Origin: Bacteroidota bacterium
GTDB taxonomy: Bacteria; Bacteroidota; Bacteroidia; Chitinophagales; BACL12
DNA length: 64,000 bases
Reading direction: 5' to 3'
Assembly (NCBI GenBank): GCA_016715425.1
Contig: JADKAC010000005.1
Span: 62,001-126,000, forward strand
In this document: piece after piece, positions 10,183 through 20,148 of the stretch
How the letters are laid out: each line of letters opens with the position of its first letter
Numbering within the stretch: the stretch's first letter is position 1
Notes under the pieces: generated by a model
Database searches by the model: none
What the model was told of the DNA's origin: nothing
The model's input: only the letters and a program-made list of their open reading frames with translations
Position numbers and translations under genes: made by a program

Positions 10183-11013
10183 ATGAGAAATCGAATTCTT
10201 TTTTTTCTGACTCTTACTCTTGCAACAGTAAGTGTATTTGGACAACCTACTTCTGAAGCGAAGTTAGATGGCGCATACACGAGGACTTTAATAAATACTC
10301 GTGAAGTAATTCCCTATGACAACATCAGAGAATCTGATGTGTTTTGGGAAAAGCGTGTATGGCGTAACATTGACTTCAGAGAAAAAATGAATCTGGTATT
10401 TATGTGGCCGAAAGATCCCTTTATGCAATTTTTATACAATTCAATTAGATCAGGTGAGGTTACTGCATATAGTCCATTGTATGATGATTTTCGTGAAGGA
10501 TCTGCATTTACAGTTGAAGAGATTACTAATCGTTATGAAGGTGTGGATACCATTTATCAATATGATGAAATAACATATGAAGAGGTGATTAAGGAAGTAC
10601 CTAGAGAATTTGATTATCAGCTGATTAAAAAATTACAAATAAAGGAAGACTGGATTTTTGATGAGGAAACCTCAACTCTTGTTGTGCGCATCATTGGTAT
10701 TGCTCCTATTCGGGAAAGGATTGATGAATTTACCGGAGAACCTATCGGGGAAGAACTAATGTTCTGGCTTTACTATCCCGATTTAAGGAGTTTGATGGTG
10801 CGTCATGAAGTTTTTAATGAAAAGAACAGTGCCCGTTATTTTACTTTTGAGGATATTTTTGAAATGCGTTTTTTCAGTAGCTATATCATTAAGGAAGATA
10901 ATGTGTACGATAGATTCATAAACTCATATGCAGCAGGAATTGATGAAGTGTTGGAAAGCGATAGAATTAAAAATCAAATTTTTGAATTTGAACACCAACT
11001 ATGGGAGTTCTAA
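10183..11013 (+). CDS. gldN: GldN/PorN, periplasmic ring protein of type IX secretion
   Basis: A 276-residue protein with a signal peptide (cleavage near SVFGQP) and the GldN pattern: REVIPYDNIRESDVFWEKRVWR, LQIKEDWIFDEETSTLVVRI and a C-terminal FEMRFFSSYIIKEDNVYDR. GldN partners with GldK in the periplasmic ring. It is the last gene of porP-gldKLMN, followed by a strong hairpin terminator at 11030-11056. Confidence 0.93.
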   Translation: MRNRILFFLTLTLATVSVFGQPTSEAKLDGAYTRTLINTREVIPYDNIRESDVFWEKRVWRNIDFREKMNLVFMWPKDPFMQFLYNSIRSGEVTAYSPLYDDFREGSAFTVEEITNRYEGVDTIYQYDEITYEEVIKEVPREFDYQLIKKLQIKEDWIFDEETSTLVVRIIGIAPIRERIDEFTGEPIGEELMFWLYYPDLRSLMVRHEVFNEKNSARYFTFEDIFEMRFFSSYIIKEDNVYDRFINSYAAGIDEVLESDRIKNQIFEFEHQLWEF

Positions 11014-11029
11014 TATAATATTATTATAT

Positions 11030-11056
11030 AATGCCACACTCTATAGTGTGGCATTT
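11030..11056. terminator. bidirectional terminator between gldN and uvrC
   Basis: The stem AATGCCACACT pairs with AGTGTGGCATT around a 4-base CTAT loop and runs into T-rich sequence on the plus strand and A/T-rich sequence on the minus strand. It ends the porP-gldKLMN transcript. The right arm also encodes the last codons and stop of uvrC, so it may terminate both convergent genes. Confidence 0.85.
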
Positions 11057-12864
11057 TTATTTACATCATCTTTGTTTTTAAAATAGGCAGTAATTAATTG
11101 AGCTCGTGCAATACCTATTACTTCTGCAAGTTCTGTTTCCTTAGTTTCTTTTATTTTTTTTACACTCTTATATTTTTTAATGAGCTGACTTACAGTAAAT
11201 GATCCAATCCCCGGAATAATATTGAGTTCCGAACCTAAGGCAGACTTACTTCGCTTCTGTCGATGAAATGTAATTGCAAACCGATGTGCTTCATCTCTTA
11301 GCTGTTGAATGACTTTTAAACTTTCTGATTTTTTACTTAAATAGAGTGGCACACTATCTTCCGGAAAATAAATTTCTTCCAGCCTCTTTGCAATAGAGCA
11401 AATTGCAATCTGACCATAAATATTTAATTCTTTTAATGCTTCTGTTGCAGCATGTAACTGACCTTTTCCTCCATCAATCACAATGAGTTGAGGTAAAGGA
11501 ATAGCTTCATCAATTAAACGTTTATATCTGCGATACACAATTTCCTGCATACTAGAAAAATCATCGGGTCCTACCACAGTTTTAATATTGAAATGCCGGT
11601 AATCTTTTTTACAAGGCATGGCATTTCGAAATACTACCATGCTTGCAACAGGTGTTGTCCCTTGAATATTTGAATTATCAAAACATTCAATATGATAAGG
11701 CAATTGAGTTAACCTGAAATCATTTTTAATAGCTTCCAAAACTCGAATATTACCTTTCTTCTTTTCTCTTTTTTCATTGCCGGCTTCTTTTTCTTCTTTT
11801 ACATACATTGCATTTTTTAATGCGAGATCAAGGAGTTTTTTCTTTTCACCTGCTTGCGGAATATATTGTGTGGCAGCGGTTTCGGGTAGATCAATAGCGA
11901 AAGGTAAAATCAATTCTGAAGCTTCACTCTCAAATTCAAGTTGTAGTTCTGTAATACCATATATCAATAGTTCTTCGGGAGTTTCATCTAGTTTTTTACT
12001 TATCTCCAATGTTTTAGCTTGAGTAATCATTCCCTGCATAATTTTTAAATAACTTATTACAGCGAATCCTTCGGCATCGGCTATTGCAAATACATCTACA
12101 TTAGTGATACTAAAATTTACAACACTACTTTTATTTTGGTACTGATCAATTATCTCTATTTTTTTTCGGATTTCTTCTGCTTGTTCAAACTCAAGTGCTT
12201 CCACATGATTGGTTAATTTTTCTATAAAAAGATTTTTCACTAATCCCATATTCCCTTTTAGGATATAAATTATCTGCTGCACATTTTCCATGTATTCTTC
12301 TTCACTCTGTAAATTTTCACAAGGCCCTTTGCAATTTCCTAAATGATATTCAAGACAAATTTTGAATTTACCTGCCTGATTATTTGCAGCCGATAAATTA
12401 TAAGAACAAGTGCGAATAGGAAAAAGTGTTTTAATAAAATCAAAAATTGTTTTCACTCTTGTAAGTGATGTATAGGGACCTAAATACAATGAACCATCCT
12501 GTATTTTTTTTCGTGTAAAAAATATTCTTGGAAAGCGTTCTTTTTTAATTACAATGTAAGGATATGTTTTTCCATCCTTCAGATTAATATTATATCTGGG
12601 TTGTAATTTTTTGATTAAAGTGTTTTCTAAAAGAAATGCATCTTGCTCTGTATTGGTAATTGTAAACTCAATTGTACTTGTTTTTTTTACCAGTACTTGA
12701 ATTCTTCCGCTCAATCCACTTTCCCTAAAATAGGAACCTACTCTTTTTTTAAGATTCTTTGCTTTGCCTACATATAGTATTTGATTGTCTTTATCGTAAT
12801 ACCGATATACCCCAGGATTGGAAGGCAACGTAAACTCTATATTTTTAAAATAATCGGTAGTCAT
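11041..12864 (-). CDS. uvrC: excinuclease ABC subunit C
   Basis: The 607-residue protein has the full UvrC order. An N-terminal GIY-YIG nuclease (GVYRYYD...LYVGKAKNLKKRV) is followed by a Cys-containing segment (C-x7-C-x3-C near residue 160), a UVR motif near residue 210 (EALEFEQAEEIRKKI), the RNase-H-like 5' nuclease domain (IECFDNSNIQG...VIDGGKGQLHAA) and C-terminal HhH motifs (IPGIGSFTVSQLIKKY). UvrC makes the dual incisions in nucleotide excision repair. A Glu/Lys-rich run (EEKEAGNEKREKKKGN) lies near residue 360. The final codons form half of the shared terminator. Confidence 0.96.
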   Translation of the reverse strand: MTTDYFKNIEFTLPSNPGVYRYYDKDNQILYVGKAKNLKKRVGSYFRESGLSGRIQVLVKKTSTIEFTITNTEQDAFLLENTLIKKLQPRYNINLKDGKTYPYIVIKKERFPRIFFTRKKIQDGSLYLGPYTSLTRVKTIFDFIKTLFPIRTCSYNLSAANNQAGKFKICLEYHLGNCKGPCENLQSEEEYMENVQQIIYILKGNMGLVKNLFIEKLTNHVEALEFEQAEEIRKKIEIIDQYQNKSSVVNFSITNVDVFAIADAEGFAVISYLKIMQGMITQAKTLEISKKLDETPEELLIYGITELQLEFESEASELILPFAIDLPETAATQYIPQAGEKKKLLDLALKNAMYVKEEKEAGNEKREKKKGNIRVLEAIKNDFRLTQLPYHIECFDNSNIQGTTPVASMVVFRNAMPCKKDYRHFNIKTVVGPDDFSSMQEIVYRRYKRLIDEAIPLPQLIVIDGGKGQLHAATEALKELNIYGQIAICSIAKRLEEIYFPEDSVPLYLSKKSESLKVIQQLRDEAHRFAITFHRQKRSKSALGSELNIIPGIGSFTVSQLIKKYKSVKKIKETKETELAEVIGIARAQLITAYFKNKDDVNKNATL

Positions 12865-12887
12865 GTATTGAAGTGCTGTGGTGCAAA

Positions 12888-13652
12888 TTAATCACATTCA
12901 TGATTAATGTTTTTAATATAATCGTTTAACACATTTAATTCTTTTGCAGTTTCCACACCTGAAAAACCATACATGTTTTTTATATCTACTTCTTTATTAT
13001 ATAGTGGTAATAGACTATCGGAAATAGGGTAGAAAGACCAATGCCATTTTTCCTCCTGATAGCCGCCTTGACGATTGTTGTAGTCATTATAGGTTTGACA
13101 AAAACCATAATCATTTGCATGTAACAACAACCAATCATACATTTTTTTTCCTGTAGTGGTTTCAAAAAATTCGTTGTGCAAACTATTCAAATCTATCTCT
13201 GTACCCCAATGATGCCGGCTTGTTCCAGGCATTGCACTAAATTGCATAATGTATTGCGCACGTTGTGTTGGGTCAGGGTAAGCTGCTGCATTTTTTTTCC
13301 ATTTATCTTCCCATAAATTTTTCTGCTCATCAAATGTGCGAGATGCAGAAATAATTTTTAAAGTAATCCCATCTGCTTTTGCCGCATCATACATTTGTGC
13401 AAATGCATGATATGTATCTTTTAATAAATACATTTTAGTACGGTATGCCTGAAATGCCGGAATTTCCATAAAATGATTATCTGTATAATAATTATTTCTT
13501 CCTGTTAAAAAATTTGCATCCACATCATCAAAATTTAAAGTCACTGAAATATCAATTGCAACATCTGCATTTGGAATTCGAGCGGACGAAAATAAAATAG
13601 TGATTAAACAAACTATTAAAATGCTGAATATAATTTTTCTTTTTCCTGACAT
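12888..13652 (-). CDS. M15-family D-alanyl-D-alanine carboxypeptidase
   Basis: The 254-residue protein starts with a membrane-anchor/signal segment (KIIFSILIVCLITILF). The M15B zinc motifs follow: SASRTFDEQKNLW, then SRHHWGTEIDLN, whose His and Asp are zinc ligands seven residues apart, and WHWSF carrying the catalytic/third-ligand His. Such enzymes trim the terminal D-Ala of peptidoglycan stem peptides (VanY/DacB-like). It lies 23 bases downstream of uvrC's start on the same strand side and upstream of PBP1A and DUF1801 genes, in a minus-strand run concerned partly with the cell wall. Confidence 0.85.
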   Translation of the reverse strand: MSGKRKIIFSILIVCLITILFSSARIPNADVAIDISVTLNFDDVDANFLTGRNNYYTDNHFMEIPAFQAYRTKMYLLKDTYHAFAQMYDAAKADGITLKIISASRTFDEQKNLWEDKWKKNAAAYPDPTQRAQYIMQFSAMPGTSRHHWGTEIDLNSLHNEFFETTTGKKMYDWLLLHANDYGFCQTYNDYNNRQGGYQEEKWHWSFYPISDSLLPLYNKEVDIKNMYGFSGVETAKELNVLNDYIKNINHECD

Positions 13653-13671
13653 TGATAATTTATAATCGTTC

Positions 13672-14136
13672 TTATTTAGTATTCCTGGTTAAATTTCCTT
13701 CATAGATTTTTATCCATTGTTCTACAGATAATTTTGTTGCTAATTCAGCAATCAGATCAAATGGAATAGCATCCGCATTTTTAAATCGAATACAGCTTTT
13801 TCCCATATCCAATTTTGTTTTTACTTGCTTGGCATATTCAGTAGTAAACCATTTCAATAATGCATTATCTGCATATAATCCCATATGATATAAAGCGATA
13901 AAATTTTTTTGTGAAGCAATACTCATCAACATAAGAGGAAGTTTAGAATCTACATGATAACCCGCAGGATATATGTTATGAGGCACACCATAAGTAGGCA
14001 TGTTATAAGCTAATATTTCAGTATAACCTTTGGGTAAATTTTTTTTAATTGCGCTGCGTAGTTGCTGCATTGCTTTTTTCCTTTCATCAGGAATAGCTTC
14101 CATATATTCATTTACTGTGGTTGCTTCTATACGCAT
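13672..14136 (-). CDS. DUF1801 (YdhG-like) protein
   Basis: The 154-residue protein has the DUF1801/YdhG alpha+beta pattern: VNEYMEAIPDERKKAMQQLR at the N-terminus, EILAYNMPTYG, FIALYHMGLYA, and KLDMGKSCIRFKN followed by IPFDLIAELATK. These small cytoplasmic proteins resemble the frataxin-like Fra fold and have no established biochemical role. It lies 20 bases before the M15 peptidase gene on the same strand, so it is probably co-transcribed. Confidence 0.8.
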   Translation of the reverse strand: MRIEATTVNEYMEAIPDERKKAMQQLRSAIKKNLPKGYTEILAYNMPTYGVPHNIYPAGYHVDSKLPLMLMSIASQKNFIALYHMGLYADNALLKWFTTEYAKQVKTKLDMGKSCIRFKNADAIPFDLIAELATKLSVEQWIKIYEGNLTRNTK

Positions 14137-14227
14137 GAGTTATTAATTGTTATATCCAAATCTAATTAAAATAGAATGGGAAATAAAATAATATGAGAAA
14201 TAATGAATAGAATTTTAGAGGTGAAAA

Positions 14228-16519
14228 TTATTGATAGCCTTCCAATAATTCTTCATATACGTTTTCACGTATTGTTTTGTATTTGCTGCAATCTAATTCA
14301 ATAGTGCGTGTTCCTTCAAATGCGGGGAATTTTGCTTTTGGATCTATTCCTGTAGAAGGATCATTATAAAGTTTGCGCATAAATAATCCATAAATTGGCA
14401 AAGCCATATTTGCTCCTTGTCCTAATGCAGTAGATCGGAAATGTACAACGGGATCATCGGCGCCCACCCAAGTTCCGCAAACTAATTGTGGTGTTATTCC
14501 CATAAACCAACCATCGGTATTTTCCTGAGTTGTTCCTGTCTTGCCTGCCACTTCACCGGTGAGCCCACCGTATGCTTCTCTGCGCAAACGATTTCCTGTT
14601 CCGTAATTCACCACATATTGCAACATGTTTAACATAACGCTTGCAATTTCTTCACGCATCACTTCCACTTTTTGCACAGGAAACTCCGCTATTATATTTC
14701 CATTTTTATCTTCTATACGAGTAATAAAAGTAGGCCTCACGGCAACACCTTTATTTGCAAATGCACTGTAAGCTGCGGTCATTTCAAAAACTGAAATATC
14801 ACTCACTCCTAGACAAATAGAAGGCTGAAATGGTAACTCCGATTCAATACCCATATTATGGGCTAAATCTATTACAGGCTGAATACCTACTTCACGCAAT
14901 AAATAAGCGGTGATAGTATTTACTGATTTCCCCAAACCCATACTTAAGGTTAACATACCTCCATATTTTCCATCACTGTTTTTGGGAGTCCAATCTTGTA
15001 ATAAACCCCACTTACTTCCTCTTTCAAAAGTGATTTGAATATTAGGAACTTCCTGACAAGGAGAAAATCCTTTATCGGCAATTGCTGCTGTATAAACAAA
15101 TGGTTTAAAAGTAGAACCCACCTGACGTTTTGTTTTTGGATTCACGTGATCTAATTGGAAGTAACGCAAATCAACACCACCCACCCATGCTTTTATTTCG
15201 CCGGTATGTGGATCCATTGCTAAAAATCCGGGATGTAATATTTGTTTTGAATATTTAATAGAATCGTAAGGAGAAATAATTGTATCTAAATCTCTACCCG
15301 GAGATTTCCATGAAAACAAAGTCATCTCAATAGGTTGTTTAAAATTTTCTACAATTTCATTTTCCTTCATTCCTTGTTTTTTCAACTTGCGATAACGTTC
15401 AGAATTTTTCATCGCTCTGTCAATTAAGTCCGGCTGTGTACGACCTGAATAAGGATAGCTCCAGGGTTCATATTTATTTCCTTTCCAATGCTTATAAAAT
15501 TCATCTTGTAATTTCGTCAACCATTCAGAAGAAGCCTCTTCCGCATACTGTTGCATTTTAGAATCAATGGTGGTATAAACTCGCAAACCATCTCGATAAA
15601 TATCCCATGAGCTGCCATCCGGTTTAGGATTTGCTTTTACCCAATTCGCCAACCACAATCTCAAATATTCTCTAAAATAAGTTGCTTCACCGGCGGTGTG
15701 ATCTTGTCTGCGGAAATGCGAAATATCAAGAGGGATTTGTTTTAAAGAATCATATTGATTGCGTGAAATATAATTTGCATGCATCATTTGTGATAGGACA
15801 ACATTGCGCCTTTCAAATGTTTTTTCAGGAAAGCGTACAGGATTATATAACGAAGGATTTTTTACCATACCAACCAATACTGCGGACTCTTCAATTTTAA
15901 GTGAATCTATCTCTTTATTAAAAAAAGTTTTGGCTGCTGTTTTTACACCGTGCGCATCATACACATATTCTACTGTGTTCAAATACATCAACAGAATTTC
16001 ATCTTTTGTATATCTTCTCTCCAATTTGGCAGCAGTAATCCACTCTTTAAATTTAATTATGCCGAGAGAAAAAATATTTCCACTGGTTGGTCTACCATAT
16101 AAATTTTTTGCAAGTTGTTGACTCAGGGTACTGCCTCCACCGGAATCTTTTTGGCGCAGGATAATAGTTTTAAAAATCACACGACCTAAAGAACGGATAT
16201 CAATTCCTGAGTGCTTGTAAAATCTTTCATCTTCTGTAGAAACAAGTGCTTGTGTTAAATGCTCAGGCAGTTCATCAAAAGTGGCATTTGTCCGATTCTC
16301 TTTATAATATCTGCCGATTAACTCGCCATCACTTGATATTATTTGTGTAGCCAAATTGCTTTGTGGGTTTTCTAATTCTTCAAAGCCGGGTAATTTACCA
16401 AAAGTGCCAACGCTAATTAGAAAAATAAATAAAACGATGAAGCCGATACCACAGAAAAGTATCAGCCAAAAACGGAGTATATATTTCCGGTAAACAAAGT
16501 ATTGTTCCTTAAGCGTCAT
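14228..16519 (-). CDS. class A penicillin-binding protein (PBP1A-like)
   Basis: A 763-residue bifunctional peptidoglycan synthase. One transmembrane anchor is near residues 15-38. The GT51 glycosyltransferase domain contains STEDERFYKHSGID and GGGSTLSQQLAKNL. The transpeptidase domain contains GSTFKPF (Ser-x-x-Lys with the acyl-enzyme Ser), SVN and GKTGTT. All catalytic motifs are intact. Four bases separate it from the upstream SprE/PorW gene, so the two are probably co-transcribed. Confidence 0.95.
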   Translation of the reverse strand: MTLKEQYFVYRKYILRFWLILFCGIGFIVLFIFLISVGTFGKLPGFEELENPQSNLATQIISSDGELIGRYYKENRTNATFDELPEHLTQALVSTEDERFYKHSGIDIRSLGRVIFKTIILRQKDSGGGSTLSQQLAKNLYGRPTSGNIFSLGIIKFKEWITAAKLERRYTKDEILLMYLNTVEYVYDAHGVKTAAKTFFNKEIDSLKIEESAVLVGMVKNPSLYNPVRFPEKTFERRNVVLSQMMHANYISRNQYDSLKQIPLDISHFRRQDHTAGEATYFREYLRLWLANWVKANPKPDGSSWDIYRDGLRVYTTIDSKMQQYAEEASSEWLTKLQDEFYKHWKGNKYEPWSYPYSGRTQPDLIDRAMKNSERYRKLKKQGMKENEIVENFKQPIEMTLFSWKSPGRDLDTIISPYDSIKYSKQILHPGFLAMDPHTGEIKAWVGGVDLRYFQLDHVNPKTKRQVGSTFKPFVYTAAIADKGFSPCQEVPNIQITFERGSKWGLLQDWTPKNSDGKYGGMLTLSMGLGKSVNTITAYLLREVGIQPVIDLAHNMGIESELPFQPSICLGVSDISVFEMTAAYSAFANKGVAVRPTFITRIEDKNGNIIAEFPVQKVEVMREEIASVMLNMLQYVVNYGTGNRLRREAYGGLTGEVAGKTGTTQENTDGWFMGITPQLVCGTWVGADDPVVHFRSTALGQGANMALPIYGLFMRKLYNDPSTGIDPKAKFPAFEGTRTIELDCSKYKTIRENVYEELLEGYQ

Positions 16520-16522
16520 GCG

Positions 16523-19168
16523 TTATTTATTCTCCAGATAATTTTCATTAAAAAATAACTGGTAGGCATCTACATCTTTACTTTTATAAAATTGAATGTA
16601 ATTACTTTTAGCAATTACCATAAAAATAATTCCTTCTGAATCTACATTCGTCAATATTTCAGCTTCGTTCTTTTTTACATTCGAATAATATTCTAATGCA
16701 GAAGAACTTTCAGGAAAAGATTTAATTAGTACCAATGTTTTTTCTTTACCCAACAACAATGAACTCAAGCGAAGATTTTTCAGATTATAATTTTTAGAAT
16801 TAAATGAGGAGAGATTATTTTTTAAAGTGGTTGCTGCTTTACCCGCCACATTAATTACACCTATAAAGTAATGTTCTTCAGTTCCATTAAATACATATAC
16901 CGTATTTGGATCTGTAATTTCCGTATCCTTCACCACCTTTTCAGAATAACCGAGTCCTAATAATATTTCTTTTGCTTTAATACCCACTTCATCTGTTGGG
17001 TAGGTAGCAACAATTTTATCTAATGCTTCTATAAATGCATCTTTATCTCCTGTTGTAGCAATTATCAATGCATTCAGCATATCAAATTTGGGCTTATAAG
17101 GATTTTCTTTAAATAAGCTATCTACAGCGGCCAAGCGGGCAGTAACTGTGGAATACGAACCTTCATTATAAAGATTTAATGTAGTGGTATAATATTCTTC
17201 CACCTCTGCATCTTTATTCATTTGTTTTGATAGATATTCAGGGTCACGGATAATATTTGCAAATAAACTTTCAGGATACTTTTCCAGAATTTTATTTTTA
17301 TATGCATCTTTTTGTACACTTGCCGTTTCAATTAAATATAATTGATACAGCGATTGTAATTCAAATGAATTACCCGGATATTGATCTACATTTTCTTTAA
17401 AATTTGATCTTGCCTCTGTTAACTGATTAAAGCGCTGTTTGTAAACAACACCTGCGTTATATAAAGCAATTGCAATTTTTTCATTGGATGCTTTCAGTTT
17501 TGTTTCTGTATTTGGCAGACTGGCAATGATTTCTCCACGGGTAATTTTATCACTGTTTAAATCCACCGTTGTTTCTTCCGTTTTTTCACCTTCTGTTTTT
17601 TCTGTGGCAAATTCATCCGTTGAAGTTTTATCTCCACGGCGCCAATTGTCTTCCAATTTTCTAGTACCCCAAACTCTTTTAAATTCAGTAAATCCTTTTG
17701 ATTTTAATAATGGATTGTAGAAATAAAAATCACCAGTACTTCCTGATGTTTCAGTTTTCACTTCTCCATCTTCTGATTCCAGGAATTGTTGGTTTTGAAT
17801 TTTTTCCTCTTGTTCCGCCAACATTTTATCTAATTCTTTTTCAAGATCCCATTCATTCAGCGATGCTAGATATTGCAATCGTTTTTCAGTTTCTATAATT
17901 TTTAAATATTGTACAAGCTCTCCAAGCCCATCTCTGCGATCTAATGTTTGATTATAACGATCATTTGTTTTTTGTAAAGTAATTAGACAACTGTCGTAAT
18001 AATTATAAGAGACAATATAATTCACATCCTGATAATAGATATCACCCAGCTTCATATAACTCATAGCTTTTTGATCAGGATCACTATCACCGTTGCGCAC
18101 AGATAAATTTAAATAATCAATTGCTTGTTCTTTATCTTTTCTAGCCAGTTCTATTTCTGCCAACGAATAATATAGCAGGCTGTAAAATTCTTTATACTTT
18201 TCTGAAGTGGCCATTTCCTGAAGCGTCTTCAAAGTGGCAGCATCAGAAAAGCCATAATTATCCATACTGATTTTTGCAATGGCAAGTCGGGCATAGAAGT
18301 CTGTAATATAATCCGGCTTTAAAGCAATTACTTTTTTCAATGATTCAATTGCTTCGGGGTTTTCACCTTTTTGTTGATGCAATTGAGCGAGTATATAATT
18401 ATATCTTGCCTTTAGTGCTTTGTCTTTGGTATTCTCAATTGCAAGTTCAATCGGAATTATTGCCCCTTCATATTGCCTTTGTTTCAAATATAAATCCGCT
18501 TCCACTGCATACAATTCTGCATACAATTTTTCAGGGAAATTTTTCTGCGCTTTAATCACACTCAATGCGGTTTGTGCTTCGGTATATTTTTTTTGTTCAA
18601 TATAAGTGCGCACTATCCAAAGTGAAGCATCGTGATAGGAGGGTTGATGTTTGAAATTGTCGAAGAATTTCTTTTCGCCGGTATCTGGTTTTTTCTTTTT
18701 CTTCTTTTTACTGCTTTTAGATTTTTTCTTTTTTGGATCTGAATATTTAGAAACTACATATTGAAATGTTTTCAGTGATTCATCATATTCACCTTTATAA
18801 AAATTTGATTTGCCAATTAATAAATAGCTATCATCCACCCAATGACTTTTTGGATGTAATTGAATGGCAATAGAAGATTTTTTAATTATCTCATCATAAG
18901 AAGGAGCCATTGACTGCACCGATTGCTGATTACCGTATTTAAATACAGGCAGCAGTTCAGTAAAAATATCTTCCTGACCATCCCATTGCATTTTTTCATT
19001 TTGCTGCATCAGCAATTTTGCATTGAAGTATCCATTATCTCTTGCAGTAACATCGTGATAACCACGGCTGAGCCAATTATCTTTAGATGACTTTTTGGAG
19101 GAGGCACATGCAGATAGGTAAAAAAGGCTTAAAATTGCAATAGAAATATGTAGTGTATTACGTTTCAA
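16523..19168 (-). CDS. sprE: SprE/PorW-like TPR lipoprotein of type IX secretion
   Basis: The 881-residue lipoprotein has lipobox LSAC (Cys21) and the start NWLSRGYHDVTARDNGYFNA, which resembles the SR-x-YH-x-T-x-x-YN-x-YFN start I know from SprE/PorW. Many TPR-like helical repeats follow and a C-terminal region with VINVAGKAATTLKNNL. SprE/PorW is an outer-membrane lipoprotein that links the GldK/N ring to the Sov/SprA translocon. Residues 145-167 form an extreme Lys-rich insert. The alternative is a generic TPR lipoprotein, but length, N-terminus and a T9SS-rich genome favour SprE. It directly precedes PBP1A. Confidence 0.77.
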   Translation of the reverse strand: MKRNTLHISIAILSLFYLSACASSKKSSKDNWLSRGYHDVTARDNGYFNAKLLMQQNEKMQWDGQEDIFTELLPVFKYGNQQSVQSMAPSYDEIIKKSSIAIQLHPKSHWVDDSYLLIGKSNFYKGEYDESLKTFQYVVSKYSDPKKKKSKSSKKKKKKKPDTGEKKFFDNFKHQPSYHDASLWIVRTYIEQKKYTEAQTALSVIKAQKNFPEKLYAELYAVEADLYLKQRQYEGAIIPIELAIENTKDKALKARYNYILAQLHQQKGENPEAIESLKKVIALKPDYITDFYARLAIAKISMDNYGFSDAATLKTLQEMATSEKYKEFYSLLYYSLAEIELARKDKEQAIDYLNLSVRNGDSDPDQKAMSYMKLGDIYYQDVNYIVSYNYYDSCLITLQKTNDRYNQTLDRRDGLGELVQYLKIIETEKRLQYLASLNEWDLEKELDKMLAEQEEKIQNQQFLESEDGEVKTETSGSTGDFYFYNPLLKSKGFTEFKRVWGTRKLEDNWRRGDKTSTDEFATEKTEGEKTEETTVDLNSDKITRGEIIASLPNTETKLKASNEKIAIALYNAGVVYKQRFNQLTEARSNFKENVDQYPGNSFELQSLYQLYLIETASVQKDAYKNKILEKYPESLFANIIRDPEYLSKQMNKDAEVEEYYTTTLNLYNEGSYSTVTARLAAVDSLFKENPYKPKFDMLNALIIATTGDKDAFIEALDKIVATYPTDEVGIKAKEILLGLGYSEKVVKDTEITDPNTVYVFNGTEEHYFIGVINVAGKAATTLKNNLSSFNSKNYNLKNLRLSSLLLGKEKTLVLIKSFPESSSALEYYSNVKKNEAEILTNVDSEGIIFMVIAKSNYIQFYKSKDVDAYQLFFNENYLENK

Positions 19169-19253
19169 AAATCGTTTTTAACTAATGAGTATATATAACC
19201 GTACTGCTACAAAAATATTTTAAAAAGGGCAGATTATTTAGATTTAAAAGGAT

Positions 19254-20135
19254 ATGGGTAAAACATCCACCGGCCGCAAGTCATGGTTTCAACAATTACG
19301 CAATAAATACAGGCTGGTATTGATGCATGATAAAACTTTTGAAGTGCGCACTTCGGTTACACTTACCACCTGGAATGTCATCATCATTTTAAGCACTGTA
19401 TTCGTTGTACTCACCGCTTTGGTGTATTCCATTTTAGTGTTTACACCTTTAAAAAATTATGTGGTAGGATACTCGGAATATAATACTATGCGACAGATTG
19501 TTTCAAATTCGTCAACCACAGATTCGATGTTGCTCCAATTAAAAGCCTATGATATTTATTTTGAAAATTTACAACGCCGTTTAAATGGCGAATTGGACTC
19601 GGCACAATTTGCATTAATAATGGACTCAACAAAAGATTATACAGCCATAGATATCACTACAATTTCTGATCTGGATAAACAATTGAGAAATGATGTGGAA
19701 AAGGAAGACTTATTTAATTTATCGGCAAATACTGGTAGCGGTACTAGTAAAGAAAATTTTCGGTCGTTGTTATTTTTTCCTCCATTGAAAGGTACAATTA
19801 CTTCAGAGTTTAATGTAAGTGAAGGTCATTTTGGAATTGATATAGTTGCCAAAGAAAATACACCAATTAAATGTTGTTTGGATGGAGTGGTAATAGCAGC
19901 ATTCTGGAGTTTGCAGGCGGGGAATGTTATAATTGTGCAACATGATCACGGATTAATTTCGCAGTATAAACACAACTCGCAATTATTGCGCAAAGAAGGT
20001 GATGCTGTAAAAGCAGGGGATGTGCTTGCAATAATTGGTAATACAGGAGAACTGAGTTCGGGACCACATTTACATTTTGAGCTTTGGCATGAAAAAATTG
20101 CAATGAATCCCGCAGAATTTATTATCTTCAATTAA
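19254..20135 (+). CDS. M23-family cell-wall endopeptidase, membrane anchored
   Basis: The 293-residue protein has a short basic cytoplasmic N-terminus, one transmembrane helix (about residues 40-63), a helical linker and a C-terminal LytM/M23 domain. Zinc ligands are visible as H192-x3-D196 (GHFGIDI) and the HLHFE motif (H272, H274), with GPHLHFELWH intact. It is expected to cut peptidoglycan cross-links in the periplasm. The bactofilin gene starts 13 bases downstream; M23-bactofilin pairs are a known arrangement for localised wall remodelling and cell shape. Transcribed divergently from sprE. Confidence 0.9.
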   Translation: MGKTSTGRKSWFQQLRNKYRLVLMHDKTFEVRTSVTLTTWNVIIILSTVFVVLTALVYSILVFTPLKNYVVGYSEYNTMRQIVSNSSTTDSMLLQLKAYDIYFENLQRRLNGELDSAQFALIMDSTKDYTAIDITTISDLDKQLRNDVEKEDLFNLSANTGSGTSKENFRSLLFFPPLKGTITSEFNVSEGHFGIDIVAKENTPIKCCLDGVVIAAFWSLQAGNVIIVQHDHGLISQYKHNSQLLRKEGDAVKAGDVLAIIGNTGELSSGPHLHFELWHEKIAMNPAEFIIFN

Positions 20136-20148
20136 AATTTGAACTACA

